NCBI GenBank assembly: GCA_963556255.1
Contig: OY744614.1
Span: forward strand, 38,011,054 to 38,075,053
Direction of reading: 5' to 3'
Source: Allolobophora icterica
Taxonomy: Eukaryota; Annelida; Clitellata; Crassiclitellata; Lumbricidae
Length of the DNA: 64,000 bases
The translations under genes were made by a program, and so were the position numbers. Positions 10,137 through 24,080 of this stretch are shown here, one piece after another (the first letter of the stretch is position 1; every line of letters starts with the position of its first letter). The notes beneath the pieces are model-generated. The model had not been told where the DNA came from and ran no database searches. It worked only from the letters and a program-made list of their open reading frames with translations.

Positions 10137-13047
10137 CATGACAGAAATCAGCTAACATGACAAGCATAGTCCTTGCCTTCGAGGAGCAGTTAACTAACGT
10201 ATGAATGAGACCATAACATAAAATAACAAACCACCATCAATGATTTGTAGACTTCATTCTCACAACACACCTCGACACCTCAACCGTACCTGAAACTTAA
10301 CCAGATGACTCCGTTCAACCGTCAAACCACACATACTGTGTTAGCAAAAACCTCCAGAATGCATCGGTCATTAAATTGGAAAAGTTCCAGTGATTAAACC
10401 AAGGACACACGATTTTACCAGTGCTTGATACAATTACTTACTTATTACTTGATTAAAACGCTAACCCAGATGTGGGTTTGCAACCCCAAAGTACATCAGA
10501 CAGTTCTGTGTTCATGTCTCCAGTCACCCTGGCTGACAATCGTCACGTTCAGCGGCACATAAGGACGCAGTGGTCCCATGCTCCCATACTGCAATGCACT
10601 TTTTCGTGCATTGGACCATCCTTCTGGAACAGTCTCACAATAACACTTTAACGACGAGCTGCATTGGTTTCCCAGTCGCTTTTAGTACACTCTCTTCGTT
10701 AACGCATTAAAACACATGCTATTTTGCCACAGACGGCTCAGGAAACATTTCAGCTATCTGAACGTACATCTAAATATTTAGATCTGTAAGATAGCCATGT
10801 CTACATTCTGTTGCTAGGTTCTTAAGAGAAGCTATATAAATGGTCAGATACATTCCTATACTGAAAAACTGACACAAATTACTTGAAAAATAATTCAACA
10901 GCTTAAACTCTTTTTACCAATTTTCTCACTATTTTTGCACAGTATAATTGCTAACTGACTGAAATTACTTACAACACAAGTTAAACTCATTTACCATATA
11001 ATTTAAGAACTTAGTAAGCAAATACAACGAGACAATCTTACGAGACGCTATTGAATTTCTTGATTATATTTACATGTACTGCACAATGCCACTGAAGTCC
11101 AGTTTAGAGTGCTCATAATGTTTCTGAAACTACTAAAAACGGATCTGCACAGTTTAGCATTTTTTCTGCTGATAAACAGAAGGCTGTGGAAAGAGGTGCT
11201 TATGGAAAACTTCTAGAAAGGGAATACGAAACCATACAAAACTCACGAAAACACAACTTACACTAATACGTATCTAAACTCAGCAACAAGCAGCAAAGCC
11301 AATCGAAAACGAAGCAACCATTGTATGACTGCAGCACAGCTCTAGAATAATGTCTACACGTAACGAAAGTGTTCGTAAGCATAACACATAATTCTACACT
11401 AAATTCAACACATGACTATTGTGAATCGAAGCAACACAACACAGTCGTGCACTAAACTCAACCACTTATTACATTAATATATATATATACACTGGTAACT
11501 ACGTGCTTCACGATTTCCAATTTGTGTCAAAGCCATTTACATCTGAAAAGGATTTAAAATATATCACAAAAACATCAACACAAAATATGTGCTCTTCCAG
11601 CCAGCCCCTTTCATAATGCGTTGTTCAACCGTGGTTGGGCTGGGAGTGCTTCTGAGTAGGCATCTTGAAGAAGCACTATATAAACCTATTTTTTATAATA
11701 ATAATAATAATAATAATATATATTGCTACACATAGGTTCTCAATAGGTGCTCAAACATGTACAGGCAAAGATAACATTCTTGTTTTACAAGCCTCTGAAG
11801 ATGCTCCTCAGAGGCATGGACCCAGGATTGAAGAATCATTTGGCTTAAGCACACGCACAACCACAACAATCCACCACAACACCTTGTAACCTACCAATTT
11901 GCGTTCTGACTTTGACCTCCGAGGGATGGCTGTCTCAGCTGGCCCAGACGGACACGCATTCCATGGACGGTCAGTTATCCAAGAATTAATTAACTATTTA
12001 GCATTGCTCAACTTCACCCAGCATCACATCTGTTGCACCAAGCCACACCGTCCTTATACATAAATATATAATTGCCTTGAATCAATTCATTTTTTTGTGG
12101 TCCACAAATTATTATTGTTCGAGTTTCATCACAATACCTGCTGTACGAGCATTATCATCCTATGCAACACTTACAGGCTATCTGACAAAACTGTCAATAC
12201 CTGACTACTTCTGTAGTATCAGTATAAACTGCACAAGACATCAGGCGATACAGCACCATTGCAATCCTGTTGAATAATTTCACTACATCTATTCAGTGAT
12301 AATGCAAATGAGAAGACTACAGGAGATACAACCCTGCAAACTCAGAATCAAGAAAGCAATACGTGAAATGCAAAATCAGAAGGAATGCTTTTTTTTAAAG
12401 AATCTCTTTGGTCCATAAACATTCTTCTACACAAATGGTCAGGCATTATGACTCTCACTTTAGCCAAACACTTTAGTCAAATAACTTAGGCAATAAATTC
12501 CTCGCTTATTCATGCTCCAAATGATCTGCGTTCGTAGGACTGTACTGAAGTTGATTTTTGGAAAATATTGTATAAAAAAGTCAATTTAGAGTCATCAGAC
12601 TCATTTGTATTCATTTGCCGAAAATTTAAACTGCAGTGTTCTGGCCATATTTTCAGAGTAGGTGCTCTTGAAAGTCATGCAAGCTAAAAAGCAGATACTA
12701 CAAGTAATTGGCCAGAAACCTAGAAAGTGCCTAATAACATAGCAAATCAAATAAGCAACTTTAACTACACACACATATCACACATACATTCACACATGTC
12801 TACATACACACACATGTCTACATACACAAACATATACATACACACACATATATACACATATACATGCATATACATGCACACATACATCTGATCCAACCAC
12901 AGTTAGAAACTGCATCCTTTCAAAGCAAATCCAGCTGTATATGCCACCATGACTTTTCTCAGTTATCAGACAACTCATGTAGCATTCCGGCCACAATCAG
13001 TAGTGACTGTTGACACCAGACGTCACTTATAACAGCCACACACGTGT

Positions 13048-13290
13048 CTAGAAGGGAGCGGTGATGTATCCGTAGACCTGAGCCACCGACATCATAATGT
13101 AGAAAATCCAGAGGGAGAAGAGGAAGATACCCGAAGCGAACTTGGTGCACGTCGGACCGCCAAGCTCCGCCCGTCCGAGACAGGTCATATAACGACGCAT
13201 GACGAGGAACGCCAGGCAAACAATGGCGGAGATGATGAAAATGACGATGGTGAAGCCGAGGTCACCGGACTTCACCTCGAAAACCTCGCC
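13048..13290 (-). CDS. SLC8A: NCX coding exon 12 (C-terminus)
   Basis: 243 nt including TAG at 13050-13048. GEVFEVKSGDLGFTIVIFII, then helices, LGRAELGGP (cf. vertebrate EIGGELGGPR), and a final helix ending YGYITAPF. The acceptor is ttgtccag. No AATAAA was seen on the minus strand within the next 1 kb, so the 3'UTR end is not assigned. Confidence 0.96.
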   Translation of the reverse strand, partial: GEVFEVKSGDLGFTIVIFIISAIVCLAFLVMRRYMTCLGRAELGGPTCTKFASGIFLFSLWIFYIMMSVAQVYGYITAPF

Positions 13291-16200
13291 CTGGACAAAG
13301 AAAGCAACAACAAAGACAGAAATTAATCACAGAATAAATTAAAACTGAAATCTAACATCTTTCCCCACACAAAAGATCATAATCGTAAACTTCAAATTTC
13401 TAAAGCCCTACTTAAAAGCTAAGCGCAGGGCACCAGCTTATTCACGAGCGCTGCATCAAGTCAGAGGGTTGTCCAAAGGGTAGTCGAAAGGAGATCAGAG
13501 TCCGGCTGCCAGGACGTCAGAGGAGGTAGAGTAGCTATTAAGACACGTGTCGTTTAGGTCGAGAATTGGAAGGCGAAGGATCGGGTGATACACATTAGTT
13601 TATTATCTAGAAATTAGCTACATATCTAGTATTTCTTTACATAAGGACGGGAGAGATAACGCATACTAGTTAGTTATTTAGACACCTAATACAGCGCCTC
13701 GTAAGTGCTCATAGTGATGCACTACCTTACATTAAGGTATGGTCGTGTAATTGCTCGTTAATTAAACACCTCTACCGCCAATAATGTAATCCTCAGAGGC
13801 ATAAAATACGCAAAGAAATTAATTTCTAACTCATATTAGAAGCATCTGTCAGGAACGGTTCTCGGAGGAAGAGTCCATAAAGCGAAGTATAACTAAAGTC
13901 GAAGATGTCGCTTAAGCTAGCACCGAGAGTCTGAATTGTTAGTCACAGCATATGTGGATGGGTAGCCAGTTGTCTCCCTCGATGCCTGATCTGACCCCAA
14001 TGTTGGGTCAGTTTCAATTCCTGGGCAGAATCCAATGCAATCCGGCAGAATCATGTTCGCCTTCATGCTGGGTGCTAAGGTGGAAGATGATTACGATGGC
14101 AACAGTAGACGAAGCAGGAGCAGATGTAGACTAGGCCAGTTTGAACAGTGTGGTTGTCAGCCTGGAGTGAAACCCTCCAGGCGACAGGACAGGGCATTCA
14201 GAGATGTATAAAAATCCAAGTCAAGATCTTGAAGTCCTGCTACATAACAACATTTTACATGGAACCTCTGTACAAACTCTGTACTTAGTGTTTGAAATCA
14301 ATAAATTCACACATCCGTTACCCTGACATTCCAGTAGATCGCAGCCATGACCCACGGAAGGCCAAGGCCCAGGAAAACGTTCACGGAGTTGCTTCCTGTG
14401 ACATTTCCGATGGAGTTATCAGCAGTTTTTTCCATCATTGCAGCCTGCTTGCTGGCAAAGAGATCTGGGAGACTGGTGCCCATCGCTACAAACGTTATGG
14501 AGGTGATGCTGTCACGGAGGCCAACGAGGCAACCAAAGATGGCGGCCAGATCGCCAACGATAGCTGTCAACAGGCCGATTACCAGCAGCGATACAAAGAA
14601 CGAGAGCCATCCACCAAGAATGGAAGGCGGTGGCACGAATGCAAACAGCAGCTGCAAGAAAGAAATGTGACATCAGCATCATCGTCATAATCATTATCAT
14701 CATCATCATCATAATCATCATCATCGTCATCATCTTCATCATCTTTGTTCTTGTCCTTTCTGTCACACCAGTCATCATCATTATCGTTATCATCACCCTT
14801 GTTATTATCATTTTCATCCAACATGATCATCATCATCATTCTCATTGTTGTACCTATTTTATTAATTCCACCATTTTCAGTTAATCACGAGCAATGGGTT
14901 AGTTGTCACCAGTCTAGAATTCCCCTCATTATTTCATTCACAGCTACAACATTGGTTCAACTGTACACTCAAACTCTCGTATTGTGCATGTGGAAACACG
15001 CTGGCCATTTCCACTGCATACAAGCTTCGTATCTCAGTGTGACATCAGAAAGAGCACATCATAATAAGCAGATAACATGACCCACACACGTAGCCTTCGC
15101 ACGCGAGGACAGATAGCCAGTTCCCTCACTCACCGTCTTGTCTTCCCACCGACAGTTTACAGTCAGTGTACTCATTAAAGCTGAGTTTGCTAGGGATGGC
15201 ACAGGTGGAGCAGAAATCTCGAACCAAATTTCTGCCCTGGCAGGGATTTGAACCACCAACCTCTCAGTTGATAGTCTGGCATGCTAACCTCTACACTAAT
15301 AGAAGAAGAGCAGTCCTTTAATCAAGCCTGAGAGGTAGCCATGGATATGAAGTGTTAGCGACTTCATTTTCTTAGCCTCAGCATACGAGGGTGAATGGCC
15401 AGGAATCTCGATCTTAGCCTCTTAGCCTTAATCTCATCTCCCCATGAACTCAAATACAGCAGAGTTGGGTCAGGGTGCAGGTGGAGGAGGAAAAACATTT
15501 CTGCCTTGACGGCCAGATGGAAAAGGAGAACATGTGATAACTAGAAAGTATTCCACAAACCTTCCATCCAAAGGTAAGAAAATGCATGACATAGTCAAGG
15601 GTAGAGGCGCCTTCTATGTCACCCCCGTTGACGTTCATTGCATTGCGGAACTGATCACCCCAGGTGCCCGTATCAACCCTCATGGCATCCATGTTTACAT
15701 TAACCTTGATCATCATACGGTTGACCATTGTGTTGAACTCTACAAAGAAAACCACAGTTCCAGTGTATCTTACTGCCACTTGATTTTAAAATGTGCTAAA
15801 TAATCACCATGGAAACTGGTCTTCAACATTCGACAGTCATAGCAGGAGCAGATCAAGAAAGCCTCAATTACTAGGCAAACTGTTCAAGAATCAACATAAG
15901 AGGAAGTCTTAGATTTTCAAACAACCTATTTCAAAATGAAACAAAGAGAAGGCTGTAAGTGGTTCTTGTCTTAGATATCATAACCCAAAATCGACACAGA
16001 AGAAGACTACAAAATTCTTCTCTGTTCGATAGCTAAAGTCTGAATTCAGTTACGCAAACTGTAGGTAATATTTCCAATAGCTTGGCTTCTACACCACCAT
16101 AAACGAAGGGTAAAGTTCCACACATTGGTCTGGTAAGTTAATTAATTTTTTATTAAGACATACAACTAGTTAGATCGTAGCTGTTATATTTATGTTATAC

Positions 16201-19200
16201 TTCTTTGGTGTTGTTATGATGTGTCACAGTGTGTCAATAAAAGAATCAATCAAAACTCATGAAAAGCAAAACAAAAGAAGTTTTTCTAACCATCGTCGTC
16301 GACGACGCTGACAATCGTCTTCTTGATGCGGCCGAATTTAGCACCACCACAGTCTGTGTCAACCAGCTCCACTTTGAAACTCTCATCTTTCTCTTTCTCC
16401 TTAAAAACAAAAACAGCATCTTCTTATTAGACCTATCTAGACAAAAGAATATCAGATAATAGTCAAAGAAAGTTGAATAGGAAGCTGTACTCCAGCTGTA
16501 CTATTTACAATACAAAACCATACATTTCCTCTCTCTGGTCTCTCTGGCAACCGGAATCGGACCTCCACTGGACACTCTCGACAACTCCTCTCATACGATA
16601 GAGAGCGCTCGTGAATAAGCTGGTGTCCTGCGCCTAGATTTACAGTAGCAGCACTGGGAAACCTCTTTGCTGTTTTGCTGTTGTCGGCCCAGCCTCCTGA
16701 AATAAACTGACTAACAACCTGCGACATGAACTCCTCGGCCTCTCTTTAACCTCTTTTCCACAAGCGCTCAAAGACCATTCAGTCGTGGTTTCACTATGTT
16801 AGGTAGGAGCACCTGGTGAGTCTCTCTTGAAGTGGCGAAATTTTTTAATCATAATTACAATTACCTTTAAACTATTTTTCGAAGGTGAAGATGATAATAA
16901 GACTAAATAACAATGTAATCTATAGAAATCACAATTTAAGCCAAATTTCTCTTGGACTAACTTGGTCATCAACAATAGGAATTTCCAACAACTAACTTGG
17001 TCATCAACAATAGGAATTTCCAACAACTAACTTGGTCATCAACAATAGGAATTTCCAACAGCTTCATTGTTTCACCATGTTCGAATGTGATTGTTCCTTC
17101 ACCGCCGATGAAGTCCCGGCCGTTGATCGCGGTCAGGTCCTCCGTTCTCCATGTCAAGGTTACCTTTCCATCGGCTCCATTCATGCGGACTATTGGTATC
17201 TGGGCCTTTCCTTCGCTTTCCTTGAAAAGAATGCTTGGCTTCTCAAACTCAAACGTTCCCGGATCTACACAAGACAAATGTATCAGTAACAACACAGATG
17301 TTCAGCTAAACGTTGATGTTCAAGCTAGATATTTGAGTATGCGTAAATCACTGTACAGTAATGTAATGTAAATACAACAAATTTCTCAGTATCAGTAAGA
17401 CCAGCTTATTCACTGGTGCATAATTAGTCAAATCGAATCCACAATAGTACAATATGATATATATAATTATGAATAATGTATACGCCTCAGAGGAACACTA
17501 TCCATAACGGGTATCTGATTACTATTGCTATTATTATATTCTTATTATATGAAGATTATATAAAGCACAAGTTAATATAACTAAATACACCACATGTGCA
17601 TATAAACATATACATGAGTATATATGGTATACACATACACATGTGCATATCAGTGTACACATGACCTTATGGCTATATAAAACCAACTACTTGTACACAT
17701 ATTCCATGCCAATATATATCATTATGAACATTTGATGACTGCTATTTCCTACTTGAGCCACTAGTTTGGCCTAGAAAGTCCAGTTTTATCTGACAGTTTC
17801 CTAAAAGTGCTCATCACAGGTTAGCCATCCCTACAGTACATGCCTATATAAGTGTACATACATACATACATACAATGTCATACATATATATGCCTGTAGA
17901 GTAGTGATTTATATGTGTATGTACAGTAGTAATTTATATGTGTATGTACATGCTTGATGAATAGCTTCACAAGTGTGGCCCATAAACTGCTGCAATCATT
18001 TGGAGTGCAGAGGGGGAACAGAAGACAGATTCCACCAGCTTTACCTGATCTTCTTACAGGGGTTTAAAGGGTTTAAATTAATTACGTTTAAGATAAAGAG
18101 ATATAATTACGGACTGAACTCATAAGTCAACGTCATCTCAAGATGCAAACATTATTTCAGTCATAATCTTCAACTGTTTCTTTCTAGGGAAAGCATCCCA
18201 ACAAAACCTATGCAATAATAATATAAAACAGAATAATAATAATAAATAATAATAATAACATTAATAATAACAATAGTATTAATAATAATAATAATTCTAT
18301 TGTCTCCAGACATTGTTATGAGAGCCTGAGCGATCATAACTACCTCAGGACAAATAATAATAATAATAATAACACAACATCAACGAAGACTAGCCATCCC
18401 AGAATAATGCTGTCCTTATTTTTTTAAATCGTGAGGGATTACAAGTACCTCAGGTAAAAATAATAATATATGCATTATGCATTATTACTATACCACTATT
18501 GCCATGATAATCGTAACGGTAACAAAAAACATTTTCAACGGTACAATGTCATTTGACTGCACACGAGTTTTGTGGCAAATTGAGGAACTACACTACTAAT
18601 CATTTATTTTTCTATGTTATCCGCATTTTTGATCTGTGTTAATGTGAATGATAAAATTCTCCACGATGATAAACGATGCCCAATTGACTGTGGAACTGGA
18701 ATCAGACTGGCATTCATTTTTATGCAATTGGTCCTTCATATAGTGCATAAAAAGCACTGTGAGCGGATGTAATCAATCAATCAATCAATCAAAATCCTTT
18801 ATTGACATCAACGACAGTATTTGCCATATCCTGCGAGTGATTACCATAAGTACTCGTCGGTATATGCTTGGTCAAAGTACATGCAAAAAGAAAAACCAGA
18901 ATCATTTTTTTAAACTAACATTTCGAAGTCGTTAAGAGTACTTTACTCATATTAACATAATATTGCCTTTAATACCTGGTTAATAATACACAGGACTGTC
19001 ATAGACAGCAAATGGCATCCCCTAAGGGATATTACTCCCACTAATGCAGGGATGCCAATATGACAATGCACATTATTTAAGTTGATGGAGTAGGACTGAT
19101 GTATCTTTGACGATTCATATTATATACTCAGGTGAGCCTTAACTATCTTATCTAACCTTAACTATTGCTTCCGTCTCCAGTGTGACATTCGGCTAGGACA

Positions 19201-22200
19201 ATCCATTTTAGCTAATCATATGCTAAGGCTGTTTCAACTCGTATGCTAAGGCTTTTTCAACTCGTATCGGAGGATACGAGGAAGTATCGCAGTAATTAAC
19301 TTGATGATGCAATAAAACATTAACGCACGAAGCATTATTGTAGGAAAATCCCTGAGTGGTGCTCCAAACCAAACAACATATAACCACCAAAAAATAAAAC
19401 AATGGTCCACTACATACTGAATGACTGCTTGTAAGTTCTTACAGAGGAATTGTTTCAATTGTTTCAAACAGTCCTTAATCCGTAAAACAATGTAACCAAC
19501 AACAGGCCAAATCTTTTTCCAAGACAGCGCAAAACTGAAATGCATGTATCTGAACATTTATATAGCACCTTTAGGAATTTCTCACAGATGAACTGATCAG
19601 AATCATCGACCTGGACACTTAAACCATGATAGCGAGTATTTATAGATTCTCTGGGGTCTGATCTTGAAAGTGTGGTCAAGGCATGCTGTTTTTGCCATTC
19701 TGTGCGCATAGCAGTCAACTTAGAACTTTTTTATCTGCGTGCTTGTTAGTTCCACTGTCCTTCTCTGTATGCCTGCAAGTCATTCCCACAGCCACATTAA
19801 TTGGGTCTATAGCTGGCCACCAGCACTGTACCACTAGTGATAACTGGCAACCACCTGTAGGCCCAATGTGTTCCCAGTGGCTGTCAGAGGGGTGGAGGTG
19901 TGTGTGTGAGTGTACTCGATTGCTCATTACTCACCATCGTCATTGAGTATTGTAATTTCCTGGATGGCTCTCTTTCCAACGACGGCCAGCTGGGAGCTCT
20001 CGTGGTCTGGGTCGAGGGACAGCTTCACAAAGAACACTTCGTCTGGTTCCCATTCATTGTCGTCGATGATCACGATATCAAGGCTCTTCGTTACCTCATC
20101 CGCAGCAAATGTCAATGTCTCCTTTATCGGGATGTAGTCCTTCTGTGCCTCTGCCGTACCGTCGATTGTCTCGACTCTGAAATATCCAGTTGCCATGACA
20201 ACACACTACCACTTCGACAGTTGACAACAAAGATGTATAGAACACAAATGAAACCATGACAACAAGAAAGTATAATCGCCAATTTTAATGAGAAACGTTG
20301 ATTATGGTCATGACATCATTACTCATTGCTATCTTTGAAGTCGTGTTGGTCATCAGTAGCATAATCCAAATCACTGTTTTCGTCACACCGTGCACCAGTT
20401 CTCATCACTGTCCAATGTTTTTATTGTCCACAGTTTAATTATTATCATTTTTCCTTTCATTACTGCTCGTACTGTCATTATAGTTGTCATCATCATCCAG
20501 ATCATCACTTGCATTTAACCATCATCATTCGTATCCTCGTCAGCATCAAAGGGACTAATTCACGTTGACAAAAATGAACTCTGGTATTATGTAAATAACA
20601 TAACATAACATAACGTTTATTGGTCCACAACATTGTGGGGCGTGGTGGCTCAGTGGTAAGTTCGGCGCCTTGTGACCAGAGGGTTGCAGGTTCGAATCCC
20701 ACTCTAGCCACTGCGTACGGACCTTGGGCAAGTCCTTCACTCGCAATTGCTCGTGGCGCTTCGGCGTGAAAATTCCGGCACAGTATCAAATGCTGTAGTC
20801 GGGAGCGCCTCTGAGTAGTAGTTGACTTCGAGAGGCGCTATAGAAATATCCGGAATAAAAGAATAAAAAAATAACAACAATTGTACATATTATTTATTTA
20901 TATGATCACAGTCATGTTTTAAAACAGAAAAGAAGAAAAAAATAAACAGAACTGAACCACATCGTTCAAACAATCCTCACAATAGTTACCATGTGGCATA
21001 GTAAGCTTAGCAATTAAGAGAGTTCGATCCGAACTCTACGCAAAACAATTAGTTTTAGTTGGTTAGCCAAATTCATGTCCCATGTTGGGCTTTACTTAGT
21101 TGTACATAGGATATATACGGTAACATGAGGTCCAATGGAGGGATTCATTTAGCACAGGGATTCATTTGGACACAAAAGGAGACCCAGAAGGGATAAGATC
21201 CCGCTAGGAAGGGTCCCCCATATTGATATTAGTACATGGCATGGCGGCAGTAAAGGTAAATTCCACAGTAATCCCAATCTCGACGGGTGACAAACAAACA
21301 GAAGAGATCAACAAACATTAGCACACACTAGTCTATATACTAGCCCATGTAATATCTGTGATATCATTAAAGACATACTGTCTCTAATGATATCACAGAT
21401 ATTACTGTTCAGTCTTATCAGCTAGTAACCAGCTGACACAAAAGCAGTTGGTCCTTCATATAGTTCATGAAAAAAGCTTACTGCTATCGAGCATTTGAAA
21501 CCCCAGCAATCAAGGCAAATCAGTATTAGAAAGCACTTCAGAAATATCAGACAGCCTACGCTTTAGCAAGATGGCTAAATGGTCAAGTGTTAGGCTTATA
21601 TAAATGAGTGTGCCATTTTCAATTCTTCTTTGATTATGATGGATACTGTTTAAGAATCTCGAGCTTGGTCTTTTTAACAGTACTCAAGCTGCAGTTGTCT
21701 ACACCATGGTCAGTTTTGTTCCACCTGGTCTGGTCTTTTGTCTCCTTCAATAACTGGTCAAATGATAATATATTCCACAGCTGGATTTGGTCGATCCACA
21801 TCATCTTATGTCTACTCCATGCTCGTTATCCAGAGGCTGTGCTTTGAATATCACCTCCTTCATCCGGCACTCTCCCAAAGTTTAAGACCAAAGTGTTGGA
21901 AACTAATTGGTAAAAAACAAGATATCGTTCAGAGTGATTCAACTCCAAGAGGAACCAGAAAATCGTCTGACCTGCAAACAACTGGGATGCTGAGATTTCC
22001 AAAGCGTCGTACGGTCACCTGGACCTTCTGGTCCCTTTCCAAGATGGAAATCTGCGTCGCAGTGAATTCAACGACCGCCTTCAATGCGCTGTGACTCAGT
22101 TCCATCATTGACGCCGTCTCGGCCTCCTCGAGTGTCCCAAGAACTTCCTTCTTCTTCAGACAGTCGTAGACCTAGCAGCAGAATGTCAGATCTAAACTAA

Positions 22201-24010
22201 TCAAAGCTGGAAACTTCTATAGCACCGCTTTATACACGTCAGATTACAATTACCATTAAAACGCATAAGGCATGAATTGATGGGTTTGTTGCTACACAGA
22301 ATAGCATGATATCAATGCTAGGGGTCCACCGGAAATCGCCTCGGACATCTGCCTCGGCCGGAAATCCCGTTTCCGGAACTATTCGCCTCGGCAAATACTG
22401 TAGACGCAAATAGTTGCCAACAAATTTTTCTTTAAGAAATTTTTTTTAACAAATTTTTTTCTTTAAAAACTTATTCAATAAACTTATGTATATAAAATTA
22501 TAAATGTTCAGCCTTAAAACAATTACACATCCATTGCATTCAATTCCATTTTCTTGAAATTATGTCAATTTATTGAATTTAATGCAATTTTAGAATACTT
22601 CACAACTGCACAAAAATGACTAAAATTCAAAATGTATCAATCACGTATTACAAGTACACAAATTTATTTTGATAATTTTTTATTACATGAAAATGTGAAG
22701 CTTTGCATATGGAACAAATGGTACCCGGTTCGTTTCCGGATCCGGCAAATAGTACATCCAAATACTCGGATTTGGTACTCGGTGGAAAATGTCTTTCCGG
22801 TGGACCCCTAATCAATGCCAACCTGATTGGAAAACGGTGTTAAGTTAAGGCAATGCAAAAGAGATTACACTTATAATGTAAAACTGTAGAGCAAATGCTA
22901 ATACTCTTCAAGACTAATTGCTAATACTGAGCAAGTGTTTTAGAAGCAAGAAATTAAAACGAGTTACAATCTTTAATCTCAAAATTCTTTTTTAATAATT
23001 CCAGCACGGTTTTCACTCAACATCATATTTCCCTCTTCTATTTACATAGTGCTGATATCAATCTCATCGGCAACATCACATGTTGAAGAACTGGTATTAT
23101 TAATAATTATTATTTACTACTATTATTATCATTCTATATATATGCATGTATGTATGTATGTATGTATGTATGTATGTATGTATGTATGTATGTATGTATG
23201 TATGTATTTATGTATGTATGTATGTATGTATGTATGTATGTATGTATGTATGTATGTATGTATGTATGTATGTATGTATGTATGTATGTATGTATGTATG
23301 TATGTATGTATGTGGACACCAAGTACCCCACAAAAGCACTGCCTATACCAAAAAATTAATGATGTTTAAGTTAATCAAAGTGGGCAGTGCTCGGATAACT
23401 GGAAGAGTCACCACAAGTGAGCTCCTGCCGACAAAACAAGTCCAACTGACAGATTTCCATCCAGAACCGATAGTAGACACAATGTTCGGAGTTAGATCTA
23501 GTTAATTACTAACTTCTTCACATGTCTGATGCACAGGTTCTCAAACACTGGCATACCAAAGCCAAGGCACAATCAGGTTACCATCCAGAGATCCGCCGAG
23601 ACAGACAGACAGACAGCCTACAGTCTATAAGAACTTCTGAACTATTGGAAGGATGGCAATATCAAATGCAGTTGTATTGTATTGTATTGCATATTATAAG
23701 AATCCCAAACAGATTAAGTTTTAGGTTGAAAACAAAATGACACGAACACAATTAGACAGCATATATAACAACAGACGATATTCCTGTATGAGCTTCATAC
23801 GTCCTATACACGAGATCCCACACGCAGGACATATGCAGCCCACGTGGGAATATCATCACATTCTCACCCTATCGTCACCATATGATGCTGCTGTTGGAGT
23901 ACATCTTGCTGTCCTCGGTCGATATCTCTAAGCAGCCATGCATTAAGAACTTGACTTCCCTATACTTGGCACACATATAACCATCGTTTGCAAGGCTTCA
24001 GTCCACATAT

Positions 24011-24080
<70 letters not shown>

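Larger units (their letters stand above)
8598..13047. other. Region between V-ATPase and NCX genes: no further gene seen
   Basis: Holds one MITE (8989-9163), a TTAA-flanked mini-element (10636-10710), an (AT)n array, a SINE tail with AAT tail (11640-11720) and a TACA-rich tract (12770-12880). The part nearest 13047 should contain the NCX 3'UTR, whose end I could not place. Confidence 0.6.

Noticed and set aside
14512..14884. Asp-rich and Ile-rich frames near NCX exon 11
   Set aside because: Translations of the TCA microsatellite or shadows of the alpha-2 exon.
16452..16727. 91-codon minus-strand frame in NCX intron 8, considered as an alternative CBD2 exon
   Set aside because: No Calx-beta pattern and no phase-compatible acceptor/donor pair; part of it (GTGAATAAGCTGG) recurs near 33430 as a dispersed repeat.
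19246..19557. 103-codon minus-strand frame with hydrophobic stretches in NCX intron 7
   Set aside because: No recognisable family, begins with ATG but lies between in-phase exons without needed splice sites; inserting it would not fit the NCX protein. Possibly a repeat remnant.
20636..20710. tRNA gene
   Set aside because: Box A and B are present but the fold is incomplete and the sequence continues into a SINE body with copies elsewhere.
23049..23505. Long open frames rich in MYVC or HTYI
   Set aside because: Pure translation of the ATGT microsatellite in several frames; no composition or motif of a real protein.
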